DNA from: Elusimicrobiota bacterium
Lineage (GTDB): Bacteria > Elusimicrobiota > Elusimicrobia > UBA1565 > JACRDR01
Direction of reading: 5' to 3'
Length of the DNA: 6,797 bases
Assembly (NCBI GenBank): GCA_016212845.1
Contig: JACRDR010000461.1
Coordinates: forward strand, 1-6,797
The position numbers were made by a program, and so were the translations under genes. Under the pieces are notes generated by a model, which searched no databases, had not been told where the DNA came from, and was given only the letters and a program-made list of their open reading frames with translations. Shown here one piece after another: positions 1 through 6,166 of the stretch. Within the stretch, counting starts at the first letter, position 1. Each line of letters begins with the position of its first letter.

Positions 1-1887
1 GAGCAGGAGCGCAAGAGCTTCAACGCCGTGAAGGCGCGGCTCGAGTCCGAGCTCGGCGGCGAGCTCGAGGGCGAAGTGCTGCAGGCGGAGGTCGCCAAGC
101 GGCGCGAGTTCAAGAAGGCGCAGGAAGTCTACGGCGAGAAGTCTAAGGCGGCCGACGAGGCGGAGTCCAAGGCCGTCGACGCGCGCCTCGCGCGGGATAA
201 GGCGGTCGAAGCGGTCTCGGACGCCGAGACCCTCGTGACCCGCTCCAAGTCGTGGCGGCTCTTCGTCTCGAAGGACGTCCGCATGGGCTTCGACGGCTCT
301 CAGGCTCTCGTCTCCGTGTCGGCGCAGGCCGCCTTCGGCTCCAAGGCGCTCGGCCAGAACTTCGGCGGCCCGGCCGCTCGCACCGTCTCGGGCGAGCTCC
401 TGGCGGCGGTCCTCGACAAGGAAGGCCGGGCGATCAAGCTTTATCTCGACCGCGACGACGTGGAGAAGGCCGGCGAGTCCTGGACGCTCGAGGACGTCAG
501 CACCGCGAAGTTCACGCAGGGCGGCCGCACGATCGACCCGAACTTCCGCCTCAGCCACTACGTCGACCCGGCGAGCGGACGGCCCGTGCTGCTCAGCCGC
601 CGCTTCATGATCGACCGCCTCGAGGAGGCGCAGTCGCAGCTCGGCTCCGCCAAGCACTGGGGCGTCTCGCCGTGGCGGTGGGTCGACCTCGCCCTCGAGA
701 TCCCGCGCGGCATCGTGAAGACGCCGATCGAGCTCTTCACCGGCCGCGATCCCCGGCAGGAGGGCTACCTCGGCCGCGTGAACATGTACAAGACCGAGGG
801 CGGCACCACCGTGCACCACGGCTTCGCGCGGCGCATCCTCGGCAAGCTCGACATCCTCGACCTGCTGCCCGACCCGGTCGGCCGCGCGTACGATCCCAGC
901 CAGTTCCCGGACCGCGTCCAGCTCGATTCCCCGATCCGCCCCGGCGAGATCCTCCAGTCCAAGGACGCCCGCGGCGTCGAGCTGCACGACGGCAAGCCGG
1001 TGGACGTCGACGTGCACTTCGGCCGGCTGCACCTCGAGCGCGAGGTGCGCTACGACGTCGAGGACATCGTCAACTCCAAGAACCGCGTCTTCACGTACTT
1101 CGAGGGCGGCGTCCGGACCGCGACTCACGAGACGCGCCGCGGCCGCGCCGGCGACTTCGAGACCTCCGCGGTGCGCGAGGCGAGAGGCGGCCGCGAGGCC
1201 ATCAACGACGCGCTCCGCGACCCGGTCGTCGCCGCGGGCCCCGCCAACGGCGAGGACGTGGTCGTCGTCGGCGAGCCCGGCCACCTCGAGGTGGACCGGG
1301 TGACCAAGCGCGTCACGATCCGCCCCGGCGCGCGGCAGTTCGAGTCGACCAAGGCCGCGCTCGACGAGTTCGGCCGCGCGTACGCCGGCGCCCGGCAGAA
1401 CGACCGCGAGAGCACGGAGCGCCTGCGCGCGGACGCGGCCCGCTCCGGCGAAGCGCTCGACCGCGCGCTCGGCGTCCGCCGCGGCGTCGAAACCGAGACC
1501 GGCCGCCTGTGGGATGAGTTCCACAGGGTCGCGTGGCGCATCGGCCGCCAGCGCGCCCTCGAGGCCGAGATCGCCCGCATGGAAGCCGAGCTGGCCGGGC
1601 TCCGCGACGCGATCCGCCTTGAGCGGGAGCACATCCGCGAGCTCGAGGAGCGCCTGCGCAATCCGGGCAACCCCTCGAACCCCGGCGACCCGTCGAATCC
1701 GGCCGATCCGAACCACCCGACGGACCCGCAGAACCCGACGACGCCGAACCCGGGCCACTCGACGTGGTGGCATTGGGTGCTCGCGGGCGCTCTCTTGGCC
1801 GGCATCTTCTTCGCGATCTGGCACTGGCTGCGCCGCCGCCGTTCGTTCCTCGCCGCGCCCGTCTTGCCGAGCGGCCGCCCGGCATAA
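1..1887 (+). CDS. Coiled-coil envelope protein with Asn/Asp-Pro spacer and C-terminal membrane anchor (5' truncated)
   Basis: I do not recognise the family. The frame is open from base 1, so the N-terminus lies outside the window; the GTG at 28 is an internal valine, not a convincing start. The visible 628 residues run as follows. A charged Ala/Glu/Lys-rich coiled coil covers about residues 1-83. A mixed, probably beta-rich region covers about 85-445, with a hydrophobic segment around 225-245 followed by ELFTGRDP. A second coiled coil covers about 447-552, and a period-three x-Pro-x spacer covers 554-585. A membrane helix lies at 592-610, flanked by Trp and His, then four Arg at 611-614 and a short tail. 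Under the positive-inside rule the bulk would lie outside the cytoplasmic membrane, held by its C-terminus. The spacer could reach through a wall or periplasm. It ends 12 bases before the next gene. That it is a gene is certain; its role is unknown. Confidence 0.85.
   Translation, partial: EQERKSFNAVKARLESELGGELEGEVLQAEVAKRREFKKAQEVYGEKSKAADEAESKAVDARLARDKAVEAVSDAETLVTRSKSWRLFVSKDVRMGFDGSQALVSVSAQAAFGSKALGQNFGGPAARTVSGELLAAVLDKEGRAIKLYLDRDDVEKAGESWTLEDVSTAKFTQGGRTIDPNFRLSHYVDPASGRPVLLSRRFMIDRLEEAQSQLGSAKHWGVSPWRWVDLALEIPRGIVKTPIELFTGRDPRQEGYLGRVNMYKTEGGTTVHHGFARRILGKLDILDLLPDPVGRAYDPSQFPDRVQLDSPIRPGEILQSKDARGVELHDGKPVDVDVHFGRLHLEREVRYDVEDIVNSKNRVFTYFEGGVRTATHETRRGRAGDFETSAVREARGGREAINDALRDPVVAAGPANGEDVVVVGEPGHLEVDRVTKRVTIRPGARQFESTKAALDEFGRAYAGARQNDRESTERLRADAARSGEALDRALGVRRGVETETGRLWDEFHRVAWRIGRQRALEAEIARMEAELAGLRDAIRLEREHIRELEERLRNPGNPSNPGDPSNPADPNHPTDPQNPTTPNPGHSTWWHWVLAGALLAGIFFAIWHWLRRRRSFLAAPVLPSGRPA
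1660..1755 (+). repeat. 9-base-period coding repeat (x-Pro-x spacer)
   Basis: About ten imperfect 9-base units encode the tripeptide pattern [Asn/Asp/His/Thr]-Pro-x, for example NPG, NPS, DPS, NPA and DPQ. The segment lies between the second coiled coil and the membrane helix of the truncated first gene. Proline every third residue should give a stiff, extended spacer. Codons vary between units (ccg/ccc, aat/aac, gat/gac), so the peptide pattern looks selected rather than freshly duplicated DNA. The number of units may differ between strains. Confidence 0.8.
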
Positions 1888-1893
1888 TATAAC
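1864..1893 (+). promoter_or_regulatory. Putative sigma70-type promoter for the metallopeptidase gene
   Basis: TTGCCG (1864-1869, four of six to the -35 consensus) is followed after 18 bases by TATAAC (1888-1893, five of six to the -10 consensus). It overlaps the stop codon of the upstream gene. The A/T run is conspicuous in very GC-rich DNA. Six bases separate the -10 box from the GTG start at 1900, so the expected transcription start falls on the start codon itself. Inferred from sequence only. Confidence 0.45.
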
Positions 1894-1899
1894 GGCGGG

Positions 1900-2640
1900 G
1901 TGCTCGCCGCTCTCGCGCTCGCCTTAGCTTCCTCCGCCTTGGCAGGCGCGGACGCGTGGTCTCCGCTGTGGGAGCCCGCGTCCGCCTCCCGGCGCTTCGC
2001 GATCACCCGGCCGGAGGAAAAAGCCCGGCTCGCCTCCGACGTCGCCGCCAGGCTCGACGGCCTCTTCGATCTCCTCGCGCGGAGATACTCCTCGGCTCCC
2101 GCGGTCCCGGTGAACGTCGTGCTCGTCGCGGGGGAGCGGGGGCGCTCCCGCACCGAGCCGGAGAAGAACCTGATCCGCACCGGAGCGGAGGGGGAGCTTC
2201 GCTCCGTGCTGCCGTCGCTGTTCCACGAGTTGGTCCATCTCTTCAATTTCGCCCAGCCCGGCGCGACGCAGGATTTCTGGTCGGGCGAGCTCTGGGCGCA
2301 GTACCACGCCGAACGGCTGGAGACGCTCGGGCTCAAGCACAAGGCGCGCTACGGCCGCCTGTCGCGCTCCGATCCGAAGAAGCTCGACTGGTCCTGGGTC
2401 TCGATGCTCGACGAGAACTTCGCCCGCATGCCGGAGCGCGAGCGGCAGCAGCTGATGGAACTCGGCGTCTCGGTCTACTGGTACCTGGAGGCGGCGTACG
2501 GGACCGCGCCGACGCTCTGCTTCCAACGGGCGCATCTCGACGCCGGCCGCCGGAAGGATCCGGGAGTCTGGGAGGCCTGCTTCGGCGTCCCCTATAAGAA
2601 GCTGCACGCCGGCTGGAGGAAGTATTACCGCCTCGATTAG
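1900..2640 (+). CDS. Secreted zinc metallopeptidase, gluzincin (peptidase MA-like) type
   Basis: A 246-residue exported protein, predicted to be a zinc-dependent peptidase of the periplasm or cell surface. The first 15 residues are almost pure Leu/Ala and form a signal peptide with a likely cut after ALA (13-15); unusually, there is no Lys or Arg before the hydrophobic core. The motif HELVH lies at 109-113 (H109 and H113 zinc ligands, E110 catalytic). A GELWAQY segment follows, with E130 placed as the third ligand (HExxH-16-E), as expected for gluzincins of clan MA. C207 and C227 could form a disulfide. GTG at 1900 is the only start that keeps the signal peptide, because the stop codon of the upstream gene lies in the same frame at 1885-1887. 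There is no clear Shine-Dalgarno sequence, but a -10 box sits just upstream. The next protease gene overlaps its end. Family assignment rests on motifs; the substrate is unknown. Confidence 0.8.
   Translation: MLAALALALASSALAGADAWSPLWEPASASRRFAITRPEEKARLASDVAARLDGLFDLLARRYSSAPAVPVNVVLVAGERGRSRTEPEKNLIRTGAEGELRSVLPSLFHELVHLFNFAQPGATQDFWSGELWAQYHAERLETLGLKHKARYGRLSRSDPKKLDWSWVSMLDENFARMPERERQQLMELGVSVYWYLEAAYGTAPTLCFQRAHLDAGRRKDPGVWEACFGVPYKKLHAGWRKYYRLD
2615..2638 (+). promoter_or_regulatory. Non-canonical start region of the aspartyl protease gene
   Basis: The signal-peptide frame of the downstream gene has no ATG, GTG or TTG anywhere in this area. What is present is GGAGGA (2615-2620, Shine-Dalgarno-like), TATTAC (2623-2628, a weak -10 match), and ATT at 2636-2638, which shares one base with the TAG stop of the metallopeptidase gene (ATTAG). 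GGAGGA lies 15 bases before this ATT, longer than ideal. A second in-frame ATT at 2624 is only 3 bases from GGAGGA. I favour ATT 2636 because it yields a compact signal peptide like that of the neighbouring gene. Confidence 0.35.
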
Positions 2641-4063
2641 CGTTCTCGCGCTTTTTCTCGCGGCCTTCGCTTCGGCGGGAGAGGCCGAGCGGCTGCTTTC
2701 GCTCGCGAAGGACGCCTCCGGCGGCGCGGCGTGGGATCGCGTGCGGACGATGCGCTATCGGACGCGCTTCGAATCCGGGGGCGCGGTCTCCCATCGAGAG
2801 TCGCTCGTCGAGCTTTCCACCGGCCGCTTCCGGATCGTCGAGCGCCGTCCGAACGGAGACGCGCTCGACGGGTGGGACGGCTCGCTCGGCTGGCGCCGCG
2901 GCCGAGGGCTCCTCGTGCTCGCCGCCGACCAGAAGCAGATCGCGACCGCCGCCTACATGAAGGCGCGGGGCTACTTTTTCCCCGGACGCTGGAAGGCGGA
3001 CCTGAGGCTTCTCGGCACGCGCACCGTCGAAGGCCGCGCGGTCGACGCGATCGAGGCTTCGCCCCCGGGCGGCTCTCCGGTGGAGCTGTATCTCGACACC
3101 GGCACGCATGTGCCGCTCGCCGAGCGCTATGGTTCCACCGTGATCGTCTACGAGGATTATCGCGAGACGGGCGGACTGCGGCTGCCTCGCCGGAGCCGGC
3201 CTTCGGCGGGCTCGCCGCCGTTCGTCGCCGAAACCGAGGAAGTCGAGCTCGACGTGGAGGTTTCCGAGTCCCTGTTCGCTCTGCCCGCGCTCGAGACGTC
3301 GTTTACCGACGGCGCCCCGCTGGCTTCCATTCCTTCGAAGGGCGGCTCGTTCGTCGAAGGGCGCTTCGGCGAGGCGGGGCCGTTCCCGTTCCTGCTCGAC
3401 AGCGCCGGCTTCGCCCAACTCACGCCCGCGCTGGCGCGGAGGCTCGCTGAGGGCAGCGCGCCCAATACGCCGGTGACGATCGACGCCTCCTTCGGGACGC
3501 TGGCGATCGCGTCGATGACCTTTCTGAACTCGCCGGGGCTCGGCGGCGTCGCGGCGTCGGTATTCGAAGGACGCTCCGAGGCGGGCGTGCTCGGGGTGGA
3601 GACGTTCTTGAGCCTCGTGGTGCGCCTGGAGCCGGGAGGCTCGGTCGTGTTCTTCCGCCCCGAGGAATTCGCACCGCCGGAGAACGCCCGGTTTCTGCCG
3701 CTGAGCTTCGAAGGGGGAAAGCCCGTCGTCGACGGCTCGGTCGCGGGCAAAGAGGGCCGCTTCATCCTCGATACCGGCTCCAACGCGGAGCTGACGCTGT
3801 TTCCCGAGTTCGCTGGCGGTCTCTCTCTGCCGCCGGGCGAGCCGGCGCTGTCGATCAACGGGTTCATGAAGCTCCCGGGAACGCGTACGAAGGCCGCTGC
3901 GCTCGTCGTCGGCCCGGTCGCGATCGACGAGGTTTCGGCGATCGTCCTCGAGCGCAAACCCGTCGACGCTCCGCCGGTCTCGGGCATCGTCGGCATGGGC
4001 GTCTTGGGGAAAAGGGCCGTCACGTTCGATTTTCGCGGACGCAAAGTCTTCCTAGGGGATTAG
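2636..4063 (+). CDS. Secreted protein with N-terminal LolA-like region and two retropepsin-like aspartyl protease domains
   Basis: Predicted exported aspartyl protease, 475 residues if started at ATT 2636; the first standard start is GTG 2741 (440 residues). The longer form is chosen because the frame just upstream of 2741 encodes a signal peptide (SVLALFLAAF, cut after ASA at residues 12-14) and the first helix of the next domain. Numbering from 2636: residues 20-235 resemble the periplasmic LolA-like region seen before such domains (GGAAWDRV near 30, then beta strands). Retropepsin-like domain 1 has DSAG at 255-258 and GVLG near 320. Domain 2 has DTGS at 379-382 and the C-terminal GIVG...GVLG...FDFRG pattern. 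Domain 1 lacks the standard D-T/S-G, carrying Ala at the Gly position. Two such domains could pair within one chain, as in pepsin. The gene probably shares an mRNA with the metallopeptidase. The fold is fairly sure; activity and substrate are unknown. Confidence 0.75.
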   Translation: MSVLALFLAAFASAGEAERLLSLAKDASGGAAWDRVRTMRYRTRFESGGAVSHRESLVELSTGRFRIVERRPNGDALDGWDGSLGWRRGRGLLVLAADQKQIATAAYMKARGYFFPGRWKADLRLLGTRTVEGRAVDAIEASPPGGSPVELYLDTGTHVPLAERYGSTVIVYEDYRETGGLRLPRRSRPSAGSPPFVAETEEVELDVEVSESLFALPALETSFTDGAPLASIPSKGGSFVEGRFGEAGPFPFLLDSAGFAQLTPALARRLAEGSAPNTPVTIDASFGTLAIASMTFLNSPGLGGVAASVFEGRSEAGVLGVETFLSLVVRLEPGGSVVFFRPEEFAPPENARFLPLSFEGGKPVVDGSVAGKEGRFILDTGSNAELTLFPEFAGGLSLPPGEPALSINGFMKLPGTRTKAAALVVGPVAIDEVSAIVLERKPVDAPPVSGIVGMGVLGKRAVTFDFRGRKVFLGD

Positions 4064-4068
4064 TGTTG

Positions 4069-4074
4069 TAGAAT
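4069..4074 (+). promoter_or_regulatory. -10-like box directly before the fumarylacetoacetase gene
   Basis: TAGAAT matches the -10 consensus at five of six positions and stands out in the 17-base gap between stop codon and ATG. Six bases separate it from ATG 4081, the same spacing as for the gene at 1900, so transcription would begin on the A of the ATG. I see no convincing -35 box, and no Shine-Dalgarno sequence in the gap. It suggests a leaderless transcript for the catabolic operon. Confidence 0.4.
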
Positions 4075-4080
4075 TCGGCG

Positions 4081-5079
4081 ATGAGACTCGCGACGCTCAA
4101 GATCGCCCAGCCCAAAACACCCTCCGAGCGGCTCGACGGCCGCCTGGCGGTCGGTTCCTCCGACGGCAAATACGCCGTGCCCGTGCCCGCGGAGACCTTC
4201 CCGAACCTGCTGTCGGCTCTGGAGGATTGGGAGAAGGCCGAGCCCCGGCTGAGATCGATCGACGCGCAGCTCGCCGAAGGACGCGCGCGCGAGGCGATCG
4301 ATCTCTCTCACGCCCAATTGCTGGCGCCCCTGCCGCGCACCTTCGGCTGGGTCGACGGGAGCGCCTTCATCCAGCACGTGATCTTGGTGCGCAAGGCGCG
4401 CGGCGCGCAGCCGCCCGAGGACCTCAAGTCCGTGCCGCTCAGGTATCAGGGCGCCGGCGACTATCTTCTCGGCCCCGCCGAGGACGTGCCGCTCGTCGAC
4501 GAGGCGCACGGCATGGACTTCGAGTCCGAGGTCGCGGTCGTCCTCGACGAGACGCCGATGGGCGTGACGCCGGAGCAGGCGGCCGGGCACGTGAAGCTGC
4601 TGCTCATCATGAACGACGTGAGCCTTCGAAACCTGATCCCGCGCGAGCTCTCGGCGGGCTTCGGCTTCTTCCAATCGAAGCCGGCCTCCTCGCTCGGCCC
4701 GTTCGCGGTGACGCCCGACGAGCTCGGCCCGGCGTGGAAGGACGGGCGCGTCCACCTGGAGCTCCGCACGACGTACAACGGCAAGCTGTTCGGACATCCG
4801 AACGCCGGCGAGATGCATTTTTCCTTTTACGACCTCATCGCGCACGCGGCGCGCACCCGCAAGCTCTCCGCCGGCACGATCGTCGGCAGCGGCACCGTCT
4901 CCAACGCCGACGAGTCGGTCGGCTCCAGCTGCCTCGCCGAGAAGCGCATGCTCGAGAAGATCCATTCGGGCGAAATGAAGACGCCCTTCATGAAGGCGGG
5001 CGACGTCGTCGAGATCGAGATGCTGCGCGACGGCAAGTCCGTCTTCGGCAAGATCGCCCAGAAAATCGTCGCGGCATGA
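4081..5079 (+). CDS. Fumarylacetoacetate hydrolase (short bacterial type)
   Basis: Cytoplasmic enzyme, 332 residues, that splits fumarylacetoacetate into fumarate and acetoacetate (EC 3.7.1.2), the final step of tyrosine/phenylalanine breakdown through homogentisate. Residues 1-75 form the small N-terminal FAH domain, and about 80-328 the catalytic FAA_hydrolase domain. Recognisable blocks are LAPLPR and WVDGSAFIQHV near 80-105, the metal-binding DFESEV (D146, E148, E150), MNDVSLRNLIPRE (N178, D179), FGFFQSKP with K200, GSGTVSN at 269-275, CLAEKR, then TPFMKAGD and a closing FGKI. The length and the order of motifs match the short bacterial enzymes throughout, rather than the wider 2-hydroxyhepta-2,4-diene-dioate isomerase group that shares the domain. 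ATG 4081 fits the family N-terminus (MRLATLK). The stop overlaps the next gene by ATGA, implying co-translation. The homogentisate dioxygenase and maleylacetoacetate isomerase genes are not in the window. Confidence 0.93.
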   Translation: MRLATLKIAQPKTPSERLDGRLAVGSSDGKYAVPVPAETFPNLLSALEDWEKAEPRLRSIDAQLAEGRAREAIDLSHAQLLAPLPRTFGWVDGSAFIQHVILVRKARGAQPPEDLKSVPLRYQGAGDYLLGPAEDVPLVDEAHGMDFESEVAVVLDETPMGVTPEQAAGHVKLLLIMNDVSLRNLIPRELSAGFGFFQSKPASSLGPFAVTPDELGPAWKDGRVHLELRTTYNGKLFGHPNAGEMHFSFYDLIAHAARTRKLSAGTIVGSGTVSNADESVGSSCLAEKRMLEKIHSGEMKTPFMKAGDVVEIEMLRDGKSVFGKIAQKIVAA

Positions 5080-6035
5080 GCCTCACCGCGCTCGTCCGGG
5101 GGCTCTTCGACTACGCGGGGATGTACCCGCCCGCGAGCCTCTCTTTCGAGGCCGCGCTCGCCAAAAGCGCCGGGTTCCCCAAGACGCTGCGCCGTCCGGG
5201 CATGGTCGCCGGCGACCTCGTCTGCGGCGTGGAGCGCCTCGCCTCCATCGACGCCGCCCATCTCGGGCGCGCGGGCTGGGACTCCTCCCGGCCGTTTTCC
5301 GCCTGCGCTCTCGGACCCGTGCTCGCCGGCCCGGGCGCCCCTGGGGCCGAAGAGCAGAAGGCGGCGGCGGCTCGGGCGGTCTCCTTCGGCGCGGGCGAGG
5401 GTCCCAAGCGCGACGCGATTTCCTACGAGGTGAAGTGCCCCGTTTCCCATCTGGCCGACGGGCGGACGGCCGAGGCTCTCGCCGCGGTGCGGGCGGGCCT
5501 CGGCGGCTATGCGGGGGGGCTCTACGTCGAGCCCGAGTGTCCGTCGACCGAGTGGCCGGGCGCGGTGGAGACGGTGTTCGACGTTTTCGACGGGCTCCCC
5601 GACGACGGACGGCCGGCGCTCAAGGTCCGCTGCTCGGGCCCGGCGGCGATCGACGCCGAGAGTCTTTCTCGCGTGATCGCGGGCGCGGTGGATCGCGGCT
5701 GGAAGCTCAAGGCCACCGCGGGACTGCACCATCCGATCGTCGAGCGCCGCTACGAGAACCGCCTCGGGTTTTTGGGCTTGGTTCTGGCGGTGAGGCTGCG
5801 CCGCGCCCTCGGCGCGGGCTTCTCGGCGCCCTTGATCGCGGGCTGCGTCTCGGCGAACGACCCCGGACAATTCGATTTCCTCGACGGTGGAGCCGCCTGG
5901 CTCAAGTTCCGGTTGTCCGCCTCGCAGCTCGCCGGGCGGGCGGGCCTGACGATCGGCAGCTGCAGCCTAGACGAGCCCGACGACGATCTCGCCCGGCTCT
6001 TCCCGAAAGAGGCAGAAAAAATAGGTGTCGTTTGA
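5076..6035 (+). CDS. Uncharacterised conserved protein co-translated with fumarylacetoacetase
   Basis: A 319-residue protein with no signal peptide or membrane helix, so probably cytoplasmic. ATG 5076 overlaps the preceding TGA (ATGA), which fixes the start and points to translational coupling; the longer upstream frame is a shadow of the hydrolase gene. The N-terminus LFDYAGMYPPAS (10-21) and the segment KATAGLHHP (212-220) resemble a widespread family that I recall only as hypothetical proteins. Other likely core pieces are GLYVEPECP in the middle, ALKVRCSG before the HHP motif, and FDFLDGGAAWLKFRLS near the C-terminus. The alternation of short hydrophobic strands (LYVEP, LKVRCSG, LKATAG) with helices could suit an alpha/beta barrel, but that is a guess. 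The two adjacent His and the conserved Lys could form an active site. The operon position suggests a role linked to aromatic amino-acid breakdown. No specific reaction can be named. Confidence 0.85.
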   Translation: MSLTALVRGLFDYAGMYPPASLSFEAALAKSAGFPKTLRRPGMVAGDLVCGVERLASIDAAHLGRAGWDSSRPFSACALGPVLAGPGAPGAEEQKAAAARAVSFGAGEGPKRDAISYEVKCPVSHLADGRTAEALAAVRAGLGGYAGGLYVEPECPSTEWPGAVETVFDVFDGLPDDGRPALKVRCSGPAAIDAESLSRVIAGAVDRGWKLKATAGLHHPIVERRYENRLGFLGLVLAVRLRRALGAGFSAPLIAGCVSANDPGQFDFLDGGAAWLKFRLSASQLAGRAGLTIGSCSLDEPDDDLARLFPKEAEKIGVV

Positions 6036-6059
6036 CCTCTCGACAGACGGGCCCTCTCC

Positions 6060-6068
6060 TGTTATATA
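6060..6068 (+). promoter_or_regulatory. Putative extended -10 promoter of the right-hand gene
   Basis: TG-T-TATATA (TG at 6060-6061, hexamer 6063-6068) fits an extended -10 element, four of six in the hexamer. TTGACC at 6032-6037 is a five-of-six -35 match but lies 25 bases upstream, too far for a normal spacer, so I do not pair them. The expected transcription start is near 6075, which gives a leader of about 92 bases. No terminator with a T-tract separates this promoter from the upstream operon. Confidence 0.4.
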
Positions 6069-6074
6069 GGGAAG

Positions 6075-6166
6075 AAGGGCGACCCCGACGCACTTCCTAG
6101 GCCCTCCGGGTTCGTTTAGCCTAGGTCTTTGGACCCTGACCGTTTGGGCCCTAGTCGCCCCTTACT
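6075..6166 (+). ncRNA. Structured 5' leader RNA, riboswitch-like three-stem junction (hypothetical)
   Basis: This is most of the non-coding gap between 6035 and 6167. Base pairing read by eye gives three stems. P1 pairs GGGCGAC (6077-6083) with GTCGCCC (6154-6160), a perfect 7 bp. P2 pairs CCTAGGC (6096-6102) with GCCTAGG (6119-6125), a perfect 7 bp with a 16-base loop. P3 pairs GGACCC (6131-6136) with GGGCCC (6146-6151), five pairs with one A-C mismatch. P1 would start within three bases of the predicted 5' end and close seven bases before the ATG at 6167. This layout suits a cis-acting control element or an mRNA-protecting fold. It does not match the consensus of any riboswitch class I can recall with confidence. 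There is no Shine-Dalgarno sequence between P1 and the start codon, which is preceded by a pyrimidine-rich stretch. The structure is inference without covariation. Confidence 0.4.

Noticed and set aside
1125..2342. 405-residue minus-strand open frame across the end of the first gene and the start of the metallopeptidase
   Set aside because: Ser/Arg-rich low-complexity translation, typical of the antisense of GC-rich codons; it covers the junction of two well-supported plus-strand genes and has no family features.
2333..3418. 361-residue minus-strand open frame opposite the protease genes
   Set aside because: Arg/Ala/Gly-rich with no recognisable motif; the plus strand here has HELVH, a signal peptide and protease motifs.
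4227..5075. Extension of the KATAGLHHP protein upstream to 4227 (602 residues)
   Set aside because: The extra 283 residues are Arg-rich shadow of the hydrolase gene; ATG 5076 with the ATGA overlap gives the expected conserved N-terminus.
4060..5870. Minus-strand open frames (301 and 347 residues) opposite the catabolic operon
   Set aside because: The plus strand matches fumarylacetoacetase block by block and a conserved family after it; the antisense frames are composition shadows.
6049..6080. Rho-independent terminator after the catabolic operon (GCCCT...AGGGC)
   Set aside because: The stem is interrupted by bulges and no T-tract follows; the stretch is better explained as a promoter region.
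6077..6160. Leader as a c-di-GMP (GEMM-I) riboswitch
   Set aside because: GACGCA and CCTCCGGG pieces recall that class, but the order, stem layout and tetraloop/receptor pieces do not fit, so no class is assigned.
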